From Thermoleophilaceae bacterium (GTDB lineage Bacteria > Actinomycetota > Thermoleophilia > Solirubrobacterales > Thermoleophilaceae): a DNA stretch of 64,000 nt. The position numbers and the translations under genes are program-made. The notes beneath the pieces are model-generated. The model was not told the origin of the DNA. It saw only the letters and a program-made list of their open reading frames with translations, and searched no databases. This document shows, in pieces, positions 41,981 to 51,181 of the stretch (positions are counted from its first letter, which is position 1; every line of letters begins with the position of its first letter). Location of the stretch: the NCBI GenBank assembly GCA_030447725.1, contig JAUJOQ010000001.1, positions 1,043,572 to 1,107,571 on the forward strand, written 5' to 3'.

Positions 41981-43492
41981 CTAGCCCGAGGGCAGGGATT
42001 CGATCTGACCCGTCTCGTAGGTGCGCAGCTCGCGCCCGGTGCGCAGTTCCTTCGCGGCGAGGCGCACGCGGAAGACTCCCGCCGCGCGTGGCCTGAAGGC
42101 GAAGGAGCCCTCGCCTCGCCCGAACGTGGCCACCCGGTCGAACACCACCTTTCCACTGCGTCTGATCGTGAGCTGGACCGCCGACAGCTTGGAGAGGGAG
42201 AATCGCACCTCCGAGGCGCGCCCCTTGCTCACCGTGCCAGGGCCGAGCAGCTTCAGCACGGCCGGCTCTGTGGTGTAGAGGGCGTAGCGCTTGGCGGCGC
42301 TGCAGTACACGCCGCGCCGCAGGCGGCCGCACAGGCCCGCGAGGAACTCGCGCAGCAGCTCGTGGTACTCGGCGGTCGACTCCGCGCCGGCGAACGAGTA
42401 CCGCGACCAGTCGCCGGTGTCCGACAGCGCCACCTCCCGGCGGGCCTCGCGCTCGGCGCGGGCGTAGAGCGCCCGGGCGGTCCGATCGCCGGTGAGCTCG
42501 GAGTAGTCGAAGAGCCCGATCACCGACTGCAGGAAGGCGTTGAAGATGAACAACCTCGGGGCGAACGAGTACTGCAGGTAGTGCACACCGCCCGCAGGGC
42601 CCCTCGTCGCCACCCCGGTGGGCGGCCGTGTCGTGAACGCGCCGAGCGCCTGGCGCGCGTACCGGCGCCAGCCGGGCTCGCGAAGCAGCCCAGAAGCCCG
42701 GCCGAAGGCCTGGATCGCCGTAGCTTGAGCCATCCCGCTGATCCAGGGCGGCCGACCGCCGCCGAACTCGAAGTAGTACTCCCAGGTCCGGAAGCGGCCT
42801 CTGCGCGTGGACGTGTCGACCATCTCGCGCAGCAGCCGGCGCAGCCCGGCGGGGTCACACGGACCGGCGTTCTTCAGGCAGGCGCCGTGCATCAGGTTCG
42901 CCTTCTTGAAGTTGGCAAGGGGCTGCAGCTGCAGCCCCTTGCCGGCGTAGTACTCGAACAGCAGCTGGCTTCCGCGGAAGCGCACCAGCCCCCGGTCGGC
43001 CGGAAAGGGGGACCGCGGCCAGAACTCGGCGTTGCGCCGCAGGATGAGGAACAGAGCGGGCATGCGCCCGGGCTTGAGCTGCTCCGACCGGGCGATCTCC
43101 TCGAGGGTGGCGATCACGCTTCCCAGCTCGTCCCTGCGTGCGCCCCGCAGCCGCCGGTGTCGCTTGCGTGCCAGCGAGAGGATGCGGGTGTAGCCGCGGT
43201 AGCGCCGGCGGGAGATCATGTTGCGCCGCCGCGCCGTGCGCAGGGCGCGAAGCACCGCACGCTGCCCGCGTGAGCGCGCGGAGGCTCCGGCGAGGGGCGC
43301 GACGCCGACCCGGTCGGGCGGCTCGCGGCCCAGGTCTGCGTCCGCACCGGTGGGAGTGAAGGGATCGAGGGTCAGGGTTGCGCGCGGGCCGTCGACCACC
43401 AGCACATCGCTGGCTTGAGCGGGGGCGGGCCCCCAGAGCGCGACGCAGGCGACGAGTCCCGCGGCAAACCTGGCGATTTGCGGGCACGTCAT
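41981..43492 (-). CDS. Secreted D-glucuronyl C5-epimerase C-terminal domain protein
   Basis: A 503-residue exported protein (signal peptide MTCPQIARFAAGLVACVALW, cleavage near ASA). The second half shows the GLCE_C signature: FRTWEYYFEFGGGRPPWISG, MAQATAIQAFGRASGLLREP, LQYSFAPRLFIFNAFLQSVI and GLFDYSELTGD. C5-epimerases change glucuronate units in polysaccharides. An Arg-rich helical region (residues about 75-125) and a C-terminal beta domain are added. ATG 43492 is chosen over the TTG upstream; TAGGTT lies 7 nt before it. Confidence 0.8.
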   Translation of the reverse strand: MTCPQIARFAAGLVACVALWGPAPAQASDVLVVDGPRATLTLDPFTPTGADADLGREPPDRVGVAPLAGASARSRGQRAVLRALRTARRRNMISRRRYRGYTRILSLARKRHRRLRGARRDELGSVIATLEEIARSEQLKPGRMPALFLILRRNAEFWPRSPFPADRGLVRFRGSQLLFEYYAGKGLQLQPLANFKKANLMHGACLKNAGPCDPAGLRRLLREMVDTSTRRGRFRTWEYYFEFGGGRPPWISGMAQATAIQAFGRASGLLREPGWRRYARQALGAFTTRPPTGVATRGPAGGVHYLQYSFAPRLFIFNAFLQSVIGLFDYSELTGDRTARALYARAEREARREVALSDTGDWSRYSFAGAESTAEYHELLREFLAGLCGRLRRGVYCSAAKRYALYTTEPAVLKLLGPGTVSKGRASEVRFSLSKLSAVQLTIRRSGKVVFDRVATFGRGEGSFAFRPRAAGVFRVRLAAKELRTGRELRTYETGQIESLPSG

Positions 43493-43566
43493 TCTCCCCA
43501 ACCTAGCGGAGCCCGTAATTTGCGTAACGCGAGGGGGCCGTCGCTACTCTGGGCCTCCGCCGCCGT

Positions 43567-44679
43567 ATGCGACCGATCGCTCGCAGACTTCTCGCCGTGT
43601 TCTTGGCGCTCGCCTCGGTAGCCGTATTGGCCGGTTGCGGCGGGGGCGAGGGCGAAGAGGACGTGGAGGGGCTTCTCGACCGGGCCTCCCGCCAGTCGGT
43701 GAGGACTGCCGACTTGAAGGTCGACGCCCAGCTCGAAGTGCGGGGCCTGCAGGCCTTGGAGCGCCCGGTGCGTCTCGAGGCCTCTGGCGTCTACATCGCT
43801 GCCGAGAACACGATCCCCAAGTTCGACATCGACCTGACGTTCGGCTCTCAGGAGACGGGGCAGACGGTGGAGTTTGGCTTTCTGTCCACGGGCGACCGCG
43901 GGTTCCTGAAGTTCGGGGGAGAGTTCTACGAGCAGCCAGCCGAGGACATCGCTCGCGCCAACACCGAGCTGAGCGGCGCCGAGGGCGACGGCGGCCCGGG
44001 TGCGCTTGCCGAGCTCGGTGTGGATCCGCGCGCTTGGTTGATCGAGGCCAAGAGCGAGGGAGCGGACGAGGTGGCCGGCGTCGCGACCGAGCACGTGTCC
44101 GCCAAGCTAGACGCGCGCCGTGTCTTCGCGGATCTGAACAAGCTGGTCGAGCGTTCGGCGAACGCCGTCGGCGGTGTAACCCCGGGCACTCCGGAGCCGC
44201 TCACCGATCAGCAGCTCGATCAGCTCGACGAGGTGGTCGAGGACCCCGCTTTCGACGTCTACGTGGGCAAGGAGGACGACGTGATCCGAAGGTTGTCGGC
44301 CAGCTTCGAGGTCACGGTGCCCGAGGAGGACCGCACGCGTTTCGGTGGGATCGAGGGCGGTAGCCTGCGGATCTCGATCGAGCTGTCCGATGTGAACGGC
44401 GATCAGACCGTGGAGGCCCCGGCGGACTCGCGCCCGATCAAGGATCTGAGCACCCAACTCGGAGGCTTCGGGATTCTCGGGGGACAGGATCTCGGCGGGG
44501 AGAGGGCGCCTGTGCCGGGCGAGGATGGAGCCTCGACCACGCCGGGAGGGACCGCCCCCGGGCCCGTCGCTCCGGAGCCCGATGCCCTGCAGCTGTACTC
44601 CGACTGCCTGGACGAGGCACCGCCGGACGACCTTGCGGCACTGCAGCGGTGCAGCATGCTGCTCCCCAGCCGGCCCTGA
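43567..44679 (+). CDS. Putative lipoprotein, paralogue of 25733-26722
   Basis: A 370-residue protein with the lipobox LASVAVLAGC near residue 24 and a Gly/Glu spacer. Segments LLDRASRQSVRTADLKVDA, FDIDLTFGSQETGQTVEFGF, LSTGDRGFLKFGGEFYEQP and VATEHVSAKLDARRVFADL occur in the same order as in the lipoprotein at 25.7-26.7 kb, so they are paralogues. A Pro/Gly-rich linker and a Cys-containing end (SDCLDEAPPDDLAALQRCS) differ. A TACTCT box ends 16 nt before the ATG. Confidence 0.72.
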   Translation: MRPIARRLLAVFLALASVAVLAGCGGGEGEEDVEGLLDRASRQSVRTADLKVDAQLEVRGLQALERPVRLEASGVYIAAENTIPKFDIDLTFGSQETGQTVEFGFLSTGDRGFLKFGGEFYEQPAEDIARANTELSGAEGDGGPGALAELGVDPRAWLIEAKSEGADEVAGVATEHVSAKLDARRVFADLNKLVERSANAVGGVTPGTPEPLTDQQLDQLDEVVEDPAFDVYVGKEDDVIRRLSASFEVTVPEEDRTRFGGIEGGSLRISIELSDVNGDQTVEAPADSRPIKDLSTQLGGFGILGGQDLGGERAPVPGEDGASTTPGGTAPGPVAPEPDALQLYSDCLDEAPPDDLAALQRCSMLLPSRP

Positions 44680-44702
44680 CCCTCCGGTAGCGTGCAGGCC
44701 CC

Positions 44703-45767
44703 ATGGACCTGGAAGCGATAGCACCCTGGGCGGCCCTGGTCGCCGTCCTGCTGGTGTTCCTGTGGCTCGACCTCCACTTCTTCGCGCGCGGGCGAGAGCC
44801 TGATTTCCGCGAGGCGGCGATCTGGTCGATCGGGTGGCTCGTGGTCAGCCTCGGGGCGGCGTTTGTGGTGTTGGGCTTCCGTGGCAGCGAGGACGCGGTC
44901 CTCTACACCACCGTGTACCTGATCGAGCGGTCACTGTCGCTCGACAACCTCTTCGTCTTCCTCCTTCTCTTCGCCTACTTCGGTGTGCCGATGCAACGGC
45001 GCCCCCGCCTGCTGTTCTGGGGCATCGTGGCCGCTCTGTTTCTGCGCGGCGTGTTCATCCTGGCAGGAATCACGCTGATCGAGCAGTTCCACGTGGTGGT
45101 TTACCTGCTGGGCGCCGCGCTGCTGGTGCTGGCCTACCGGATCTTCAAGGGCGTCGATGAGAACGTCGACCCTGACAAGAACCTGATGGTGCGCCTTGTG
45201 CGGCGCTTCTACCCGGTCACCGACGACTTCCGCGAGGGGCGCTGGTTCTCGAAGGAGGGCGGGAAACGCTACGTGACCCCCCTGTTCCTGTGCCTTGCGG
45301 CGGTGGTGTTCGCCGACATCGCCTTCGCCATCGACTCGATCCCCGCGGCCTTCGCCATCACCCGCGATCCGTTCCTGATCTGGATGGGCAACGTGTTCGC
45401 GCTGCTGGGCCTGCGGGCGCTCTTCGTGCTGGTGGAGGGCCTCATCGCCCGCTTTCGCTACCTCGACGAGACGATCGCCGTCGTGCTCGGCGTGGTCGGC
45501 GTCAAGCTGCTGATCGAGGACTTCGTCGAGATCGGGCCGATCGCCAGCCTGGCGATCATCGCGGTGCTGTTCACGATCGGCATCGTCGCTTCGCTGGTGG
45601 GCGACAGCCGCGATCCGGACTCGGACGCCAAGCAGCAGGAACGCGGCGAGCGCACGCTGTCCTCAGAAGACGACGACGCCGACCCGGGCAGAGACGGCGA
45701 CGGCGACGGCGGCCCGACCGGCGCCGACGCTGAGAAGCCGGCGGTCATGCGGAGCGACAGCTCCTGA
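44703..45767 (+). CDS. TerC-family integral membrane protein
   Basis: A 354-residue TerC/Alx protein, with about nine membrane helices. Family motifs: TVYLIERSLSLDNLFVFLLL, YFGVPMQRRPRLLFWGIVAA, DIAFAIDSIPAAFAITRDPF and VVGVKLLIEDFVEIGP. TerC proteins act on metal or manganese balance and tellurite resistance. The last 50 residues are acidic and disordered. TAGCGT ends 9 nt before the ATG. Confidence 0.94.
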   Translation: MDLEAIAPWAALVAVLLVFLWLDLHFFARGREPDFREAAIWSIGWLVVSLGAAFVVLGFRGSEDAVLYTTVYLIERSLSLDNLFVFLLLFAYFGVPMQRRPRLLFWGIVAALFLRGVFILAGITLIEQFHVVVYLLGAALLVLAYRIFKGVDENVDPDKNLMVRLVRRFYPVTDDFREGRWFSKEGGKRYVTPLFLCLAAVVFADIAFAIDSIPAAFAITRDPFLIWMGNVFALLGLRALFVLVEGLIARFRYLDETIAVVLGVVGVKLLIEDFVEIGPIASLAIIAVLFTIGIVASLVGDSRDPDSDAKQQERGERTLSSEDDDADPGRDGDGDGGPTGADAEKPAVMRSDSS

Positions 45768-45810
45768 CGGCGCTTCTCGGATGCAGGTCCCGAGCCGGCG
45801 CACCCGTCCC

Positions 45811-46197
45811 CTACGACGACGCGCGCGAACGTGACAGCTGGCGCTCCAAGCGGGCCAGCCGCGCATCCCACTGGGCCCCTACGCCCGCCATCCAAGCCAT
45901 GGCCTCGGACAGCGGGGCGAGAGTCAGGCGGTAGCGCACCTCGCGGCCGGAGCGCCCCGACTCCACCAGCCCCGAGTTAGACAGCACGGACAGGTGCTTG
46001 CTCACGGCCTGGCGGGTCACCGGGAGGTCGCGGGCCAGCTCGGTGGCCGTGGCGCCATCGGGCCGTCCCACGAGCGCCAGTAGCTCGCGCCGGGTGGGGT
46101 CGGAGAGGCCTTCGAAGACCGCGTCCCGGGTCCCGGCTGGGGATGTGCCTGCTCTACCACTGGACGGGGGTCGCTGTATCCCGGCATCGCGGTGCAC
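45811..46197 (-). CDS. ArsR-family winged-helix regulator, N terminus unusual
   Basis: The HTH core is clear: FEGLSDPTRRELLALVGRPD, ATELARDLPVTRQAVSKHLS and VLSNSGLVESGRSGREVRYR, ending with a helix for dimer contact. GTG 46197 gives 128 residues but leaves 25 odd residues before the usual start; no ATG or GTG is near the expected place. The 5' part sits against the decayed region 46200-46820, so the start may have been lost. It would repress its own or a nearby operon. Confidence 0.7.
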   Translation of the reverse strand: MHRDAGIQRPPSSGRAGTSPAGTRDAVFEGLSDPTRRELLALVGRPDGATATELARDLPVTRQAVSKHLSVLSNSGLVESGRSGREVRYRLTLAPLSEAMAWMAGVGAQWDARLARLERQLSRSRASS

Positions 46198-46581
46198 GCA
46201 TTCGGCAACGCGATTCCCCTCGAATGGCGCTGCACTGGACCTGGCAGACCCAGGTGCTGCTCGTGTGTTCGAGTCGCCGCACTCACGATCGCGTGGCTGC
46301 TCGCCCTCGTCATCGGCGACGGGGGCACCTCGCCAAAGCGATGAAGACATGGCGCCGCTTCGGGCCACCCGACCGACACCCGCGATGCGGCCTTGAGCGG
46401 AGCGCGCTTTTTCGCGCAGACCGGGACGGCGGATCCGACTGCTGCTTCGAGGCTTGAAGCGGCGTCGCTTGGACCGGGAGTGGCGCGAGTATTCAGACCG
46501 CATGTGGGAGGTCATCTCGGGGTTGCGGCTCTGGCTATACCAGCAGGAACAGGCGAGGGCTACGTCCTCGACGGCCGACCC

Positions 46582-46816
<235 letters not shown>

Positions 46817-46861
46817 TTGGGCGCTTGACGCCAGGCGGCGCGCGCTAGTGGGCCCGAGCCC

Positions 46862-46867
46862 TACACT
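46862..46867 (+). promoter_or_regulatory. Putative -10 box (TACACT) placing the transcript start at the ATG
   Basis: TACACT ends 6 nt before ATG 46874, the clearest leaderless-type spacing in the window. Confidence 0.45.
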
Positions 46868-46873
46868 GCCGCG

Positions 46874-47341
46874 ATGCGCCTCGCCCTCGTCTCGCTCCTC
46901 GCCACCGTCCTCCTCGCGGCCGTCGCGTCTGCGGACGCCGCGGCGAGCGCGCGGTCCTCCATCCGATTCGCGTGGTCTCAACAGATCACCTACGCGGGCA
47001 AGGGCGACACCCGCGCCTGCCGCTACATGACCGAGGACCACAAGTTTCAGTACATGTTCGGCGTGACGTCATACGACGACTGCCCGGCGGCCATCAAGGG
47101 CCGCTACGCCGAGGACCGCAAGCGTGTCGGCCGCACCGCGCTGGCCCGCCGCACCAAGGCCGAGGCTGCCGCCGCGCGCCGGGCCAGGATCCGCGTCAGC
47201 GGTGCACGCGCGACTTCGCGGCTGCGCTACACGATGGGCGACTGCACGCGCACGCGCTCCCAGAAGTTCCGCCGCGTCAACGGTCGTTGGCTGGTGGACG
47301 TCAGCACCGCCAACAGCGAGTCGCTCGGCTGCCTCGACTGA
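46874..47341 (+). CDS. Small secreted protein with possible disulfides
   Basis: A 155-residue protein with a signal peptide ([20 protein letters not shown]). The mature part includes [19 protein letters not shown], four Cys (in RACRYM, DDCPAA, GDCTRT, LGCLD) and an Arg-rich middle, compatible with two disulfides. A helix ([20 protein letters not shown]) is predicted. No family recognised. It follows the decayed region and precedes a gene-free stretch. Confidence 0.55.
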   Translation: MRLALVSLLATVLLAAVASADAAASARSSIRFAWSQQITYAGKGDTRACRYMTEDHKFQYMFGVTSYDDCPAAIKGRYAEDRKRVGRTALARRTKAEAAAARRARIRVSGARATSRLRYTMGDCTRTRSQKFRRVNGRWLVDVSTANSESLGCLD

Positions 47342-47683
47342 GCCGGCGCGCGAGCCCGATCCACACACCACCACCTGGGCGTCACGCCGCCCGCTGGGCA
47401 GCTCCTACTCGACGGCTCGCTGAGCGCAACGGGTCTTCCCTCGGGAGAGATCCCGGGTATCGTGGCGCCGCGCGGCCAAGTCACCGCACGCTTCCTCGGA
47501 GCCGACGTTGACCGAGTTGGCGCTCCTGGTCCTCGGGAAGACATCCAACGTCGGCGGATTGAGGGGGTTGGACGGATCGTCGAGGTGGACGGGAGCGGGG
47601 ATCGCGCCGTCGCCCAGCTCGCCCCGAGCAGCGTGGCGTGGTCTCGCGGGCGCCCTCGCCACCCGGTCGACGCAGCCGCGGAC
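47342..47683. other. Gene-free stretch of 342 nt
   Basis: Reading frames in this stretch are short, Arg/Ser-rich and lack ribosome sites or known motifs. No terminator or repeat stands out. Confidence 0.5.
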
Positions 47684-48766
47684 CTATGCGAAGAAGAACA
47701 CCAGCCCGAGCACCAAGTAGAGCGCGAGCAGCTGCACGCCCTCGAACCAGTTGGACTCGCCGTCCTGGCTGACGAAGTTGGCGATCAGCACCGCGAACAC
47801 CAGGCCTCCCAGCTCGTAGCCGTTGAACACGAGCGCCATCGGGTTGGGTCCGATCACGAACGAGAGCAGGACGAGCACGGGCGCGACGAAGAGCGCGATC
47901 TGGGCGCTGGAGCCGATGGCGATCGACACCGCCAGGTCCATCTTGTCCTTGGCCGCCACGAGCACCGCCACCCAATGCTCGGCGGCGTTGCCCACGATCG
48001 CCACCACGAACACGCCCACGAAGAACTCCGACAGGCCGATCGTCTCCGACGCCTCGGTGATCGATCCGACGAGCACCTCGCTCATCACCCCCACGAGGAT
48101 GGCGGCAATGGCCAGGGAAACGACCGACCGCTTCGTCGACCACCCCCCTTCGTGCTCCTCCTCCTCGGCCTCGAATGGGTTGAAGACCGCGCGGTGGGTC
48201 TTCAGCGAGAACACGAGCCCGGCCGCGTAGCTGGCCATCAACACGATCGCCACGGCAAACGAGAGCTGCTCGAGGTCCGAGCCGAAGTCGATCCTCTCGT
48301 CTCCGACGCCCGGCAGCCCGCCTCCGTTCACCAGCTGGAAGATCGCCGGCAGGATCAGCGCCGTCAGCGCGAGCAGCAGCATCACCGACTGTGCGTTGGC
48401 CGCGGTGCGGTTGAACTCCTGCTTGTCGCGCTTGAGGCCGCCCACGAGCATCGCCGCGCCCAGCACCAGCAGGATGTTGCCGATGATCGATCCGACGATG
48501 GAGGCCTTGACCACCTCCTGGAGGCCCTCCTTGAGCGCGAAGAACGCGATGATCAGCTCGGGCGCGTTGCCGAAGGTGACGTTGAGCAGGCCGCCGATGC
48601 CCGGACCGGCCTTGGCGGCGATGTGCTCGGTGGCCTCGCCCATCACAGCCGCGGTGGGGATCACGCCGAGCGCGGCAGCCAGGAAGATGAGCACCGGCGA
48701 GGCGTGCGCCAGCTCGAGCCCGACGGCTATCGGTATGAAGATTCCGAGGCCGTAGACGGGGCGCAC
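47684..48766 (-). CDS. Ca2+/H+ antiporter (CaxA family)
   Basis: A 360-residue antiporter with about 11 helices and the two alpha repeats of the cation exchanger family: GGLLNVTFGNAPELIIAFFA and FVVAIVGNAAEHWVAVLVAA, which contain the acidic substrate residues. An acidic loop (EAEEEEHEG) lies in between. It exchanges calcium for protons at the cell membrane. AGACTA (complement TAGTCT) ends 7 nt from the GTG start, leaderless-type. Confidence 0.92.
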   Translation of the reverse strand: MRPVYGLGIFIPIAVGLELAHASPVLIFLAAALGVIPTAAVMGEATEHIAAKAGPGIGGLLNVTFGNAPELIIAFFALKEGLQEVVKASIVGSIIGNILLVLGAAMLVGGLKRDKQEFNRTAANAQSVMLLLALTALILPAIFQLVNGGGLPGVGDERIDFGSDLEQLSFAVAIVLMASYAAGLVFSLKTHRAVFNPFEAEEEEHEGGWSTKRSVVSLAIAAILVGVMSEVLVGSITEASETIGLSEFFVGVFVVAIVGNAAEHWVAVLVAAKDKMDLAVSIAIGSSAQIALFVAPVLVLLSFVIGPNPMALVFNGYELGGLVFAVLIANFVSQDGESNWFEGVQLLALYLVLGLVFFFA

Positions 48767-48791
48767 GGCGGAGAGACTAGATCAACGGGCG

Positions 48792-49145
48792 CTACGCATC
48801 CTCGGTGGCCGCGGTCGGTCGGTCCTCGTCGGTCTCGGGGTCAGGCTCGAGCTCGGCCTCGTCGTCGCTGGCGTCGGGATCGGCCATAGCGCGTGTCTGA
48901 CGCCCGTCTCCTCCGTGCCAGGTGGATTGGAAGGTCTCGAGCAGCTCGTCGCGCTGGGCCTCGTCGACGGGCAGGTCGTCGGACACCAACACCCAGTTGG
49001 CCCCCTCGAACTCCTCCAAGTTAAAGATCTCCGCATCCATCGAGCTGGAGTCGTCAACCACGACCAGCACCTCGGTCTGGGGGTTGAAGTACGTGCCGGG
49101 GCGCACCAGCAGCTCTTCGATCTCGTAACGTCGATTGTCGGCCAC
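48792..49145 (-). CDS. Small acidic protein of unknown function
   Basis: A 117-residue protein with start GTG 49145. MADNRRYEIEELLVRPGTYF and NPQTEVLVVVDDSSSMDAEI form a compact folded part, then a disordered acidic tail (DDEAELEPDPETDEDRPT). VVVDDSSSMDAEIF resembles a VWA-like strand with DxSxS but is too short for a VWA domain. TATACC (49152-49157, minus strand) lies 6 nt upstream. Function unknown. Confidence 0.6.
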   Translation of the reverse strand: MADNRRYEIEELLVRPGTYFNPQTEVLVVVDDSSSMDAEIFNLEEFEGANWVLVSDDLPVDEAQRDELLETFQSTWHGGDGRQTRAMADPDASDDEAELEPDPETDEDRPTAATEDA

Positions 49146-49214
49146 GGAGCAGGTATACCCGATTCCTGCGGACGCAGGCTCAGGTCGAGCACCGCACCAT
49201 TCCCTGTCCCCCCG

Positions 49215-49646
49215 TCAGGCTCCGAGGTTTCGCAGCTGGCGGTCCACCTCGGTCTCGACATCGAGGGGCTGCTCGCCGCGGCGCATCCTCCGCTCGTTGC
49301 CCGCCACCACCAGTTGACGCACCTCCTCGCGCAGCGCGGCATCGGCCGGCGCGCCGGTCGAGCCTATCGCCAGGTCGGCCATCTCAGCGTCGATGTCGAG
49401 CGGCGCCTGCCCCCGCGCCTCCATGCGGTCGGACTTGGCCTCGAGCATCTGGCGAATCTCCTCCTGGGCCTCGGAATGCGCAGCTGGGCTGCCGGCTGCG
49501 GGACCAGGCTCGAGGTGGGGCTCGTCCAGTGACAGCCCGGTGCGCCCCAGCCCCCGGTAGATCGCGCCGCTGCCGATGTAGCTGAGGCAGGCCACGACGA
49601 TGGCCACGAGCACCACCCCGATCAGCACCGTGCCGAAGTCGTCCAT
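49215..49646 (-). CDS. Membrane-anchored protein with repeated helical motif
   Basis: A 143-residue protein. One membrane helix (VLIGVVLVAIVVACLSYIG) is at the N terminus. Two similar segments follow: EEIRQMLEAKSDRMEARGQA then PLDIDAEMADL, and EEVRQLVVAGNERRMRRGEQ then PLDVETEVDRQL. The internal repeat is clear, with PLD(I/V)(D/E) and an amphipathic helix in each. Function unknown; it may bind a partner at the membrane face. Divergent from the next gene. Confidence 0.65.
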   Translation of the reverse strand: MDDFGTVLIGVVLVAIVVACLSYIGSGAIYRGLGRTGLSLDEPHLEPGPAAGSPAAHSEAQEEIRQMLEAKSDRMEARGQAPLDIDAEMADLAIGSTGAPADAALREEVRQLVVAGNERRMRRGEQPLDVETEVDRQLRNLGA

Positions 49647-49651
49647 CGCCC

Positions 49652-49657
49652 TAGAGT
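49652..49657 (+). promoter_or_regulatory. Putative -10 box (TAGAGT) shared by a divergent gene pair
   Basis: TAGAGT ends 8 nt before the ATG at 49666. Only 19 nt separate the starts of this gene and the membrane-anchored gene on the other strand. Confidence 0.35.
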
Positions 49658-49665
49658 CTGACGGG

Positions 49666-49800
49666 ATGCTCGACCGCCTTCGCCGCCGCACCATGACGCC
49701 AAGCCGACCGCTGCTGTATCCGGAGCAGATCGGCCTGGCTCTGTTCTCGTTGATCGCCATCGGCGGGGGCATCGTCTTCGCGGTGAAGATCGTCTTCTGA
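49666..49800 (+). CDS. Very small membrane protein (44 residues)
   Basis: Sequence MLDRLRRRTMTPSRPLLYPE then QIGLALFSLIAIGGGIVFAV and KIVF: a basic start and one membrane helix (residues 21-40). The size suits a small membrane subunit or a peptide regulator. It starts opposite the repeat-containing membrane protein. A real gene seems likely from the hydrophobic helix and promoter spacing, but I have no family to name. Confidence 0.5.
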   Translation: MLDRLRRRTMTPSRPLLYPEQIGLALFSLIAIGGGIVFAVKIVF

Positions 49801-49852
49801 CATTGAAGTTGTTGGCGGCAGCGCGGCCGTGCGGTACCCTGGTACCTCGTTA

Positions 49853-49868
49853 TTGACTGACGAATCAA
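49853..49868. promoter_or_regulatory. Operator-like inverted repeat before the acyl-CoA dehydrogenase gene
   Basis: TTGACTGACGAATCAA is an imperfect dyad (TTGA with TCAA), in a 103-nt leader that also holds GGTACC twice at 49833-49838 and 49841-49846. The dyad resembles TetR-family sites found before acyl-CoA genes. No regulator gene of that type is in the window. Confidence 0.35.
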
Positions 49869-49903
49869 TCGGGGCGCCCGCGGCGCCTCTCGAAGGAGCG
49901 CAC

Positions 49904-51079
49904 GTGGTCGATTTCACCCTTACCGACGAGCAGAAGGACATTCGCGAGCTCGCGCACGACTTTGCCACCAAGGAGATGCGGCCGGTCGCCTGGGAGTACG
50001 ACAGGGACTCCACCTGGCCCGAGGAGATCGTCGAGAAGGCCTGGGAAGTGGGCCTGATGAACAACCACATTCCCGAGGAGTACGGCGGACCCGGCCTCGA
50101 CTACCTCACCGGTTGCCTCATCGAGGAGGAGCTGGGGTGGGGTTGCTCGGGCATCGGCACCTCGCTGATGTGCAACGGCCTGGCCACCGCGCCGATCGCG
50201 CTCGGTGGCTCGGAGGAGATCAAGAAGAAGTACCTCGGCAGGCTCACCGAGGAGCCGCTGCTGGCGTCCTTCTGCCTCACCGAGCCGGACGCGGGCTCCG
50301 ACGTGTCGGGCATGAAGACCAACGCCGTCAAGCAGGGTGACAAGTACGTCGTCAACGGCTCCAAGTGCTTCATCACCAACGGCTCGCACGCCAACTACTA
50401 CACGGTGTACGCGAAGACCGACAAGGAGGCCGGCCACCGCGGCATCTCCGCGTTCGTGGTCGACCGCGACCTCGACGGCGTGACCGTGGACAAGAAGGAG
50501 GACAAGCTCGGTCAGCGTGCCTCGAACACGGCCACCATCTCCTTCAACGACGTGGAGATCCCCGCCGAGAACCTGCTCGGCGAGGAGAACAAGGGCTTCA
50601 AGCTCGCCATGATGACCCTGGATCGCACCCGCCCCGGCGTGTCGGCCATGGCCGTCGGCATTGCACGCGCGGCGTTCGAGTTCGCCTCCGACTACTCCAA
50701 GGAAAGGGTGCAGTTCGGCGTGCCCATTGCCATGCACCAGGCGATCCAGTTCATGATCGCCGACATGGCGACCAAGGTCGAGGCCGCGCGCCTGCTCGTG
50801 TGGAAGTCGGGCGTGCTGCTCGACCAGGGCCAGCGCAACACGCTGCTCAGCTCACACGCCAAGCGCTTCGCGGCGGACTCCGCGATGGAGGTTGCCGTCG
50901 ACGCCGTGCAGGTCTACGGCGGCTACGGGTTCATCAAGGAGTATCCGGTCGAGAAGCTGATGCGCGACGCGAAGATCATGCAGCTGTACGAGGGCACATC
51001 CCAGATCCAGCGGCTGGTGATCGCGCGCGAGGTGCTGATGCCGCGCCGCGTGGAGGAGCCCGCGACTGCGGCTGCGTAG
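49904..51079 (+). CDS. Acyl-CoA dehydrogenase
   Basis: A 391-residue flavoprotein that oxidises acyl-CoA in beta-oxidation. GTG 49904 is preferred (GAAGGAG just upstream), giving VDFTLTDEQKDIRELAHDF. Motifs: ASFCLTEPDAGSDVSGMKT (FAD/substrate), GSKCFITNGSHANYYTVYAK, and the C-terminal QLYEGTSQIQRLVIAREVLM whose Glu is the catalytic base in medium-chain-type enzymes. The Lys/Glu near the end (KLMRDAKIMQLYEG) is usual. Chain length is not resolved. Confidence 0.95.
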   Translation: MVDFTLTDEQKDIRELAHDFATKEMRPVAWEYDRDSTWPEEIVEKAWEVGLMNNHIPEEYGGPGLDYLTGCLIEEELGWGCSGIGTSLMCNGLATAPIALGGSEEIKKKYLGRLTEEPLLASFCLTEPDAGSDVSGMKTNAVKQGDKYVVNGSKCFITNGSHANYYTVYAKTDKEAGHRGISAFVVDRDLDGVTVDKKEDKLGQRASNTATISFNDVEIPAENLLGEENKGFKLAMMTLDRTRPGVSAMAVGIARAAFEFASDYSKERVQFGVPIAMHQAIQFMIADMATKVEAARLLVWKSGVLLDQGQRNTLLSSHAKRFAADSAMEVAVDAVQVYGGYGFIKEYPVEKLMRDAKIMQLYEGTSQIQRLVIAREVLMPRRVEEPATAAA

Positions 51080-51181
51080 CTCGCCGCAGGCGTAGGGTTG
51101 CGGACGCCATCGCGGCCGCCGCCGCGGGCGGCGGACGCCAGACCGCCCGGCAGCAGCCGCGCGCGTGTCAGGATGACCCGG

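Noticed and set aside
47405-47662. 85-residue minus-strand frame in the gap before the antiporter gene
   Set aside because: No ribosome site, no hydrophobic core or motif; composition as expected for non-coding high-GC DNA.
49049-49078. VWA/MIDAS-like DDSSSM motif in the small acidic protein
   Set aside because: The protein is too short for a VWA domain and lacks the other metal-site motifs.
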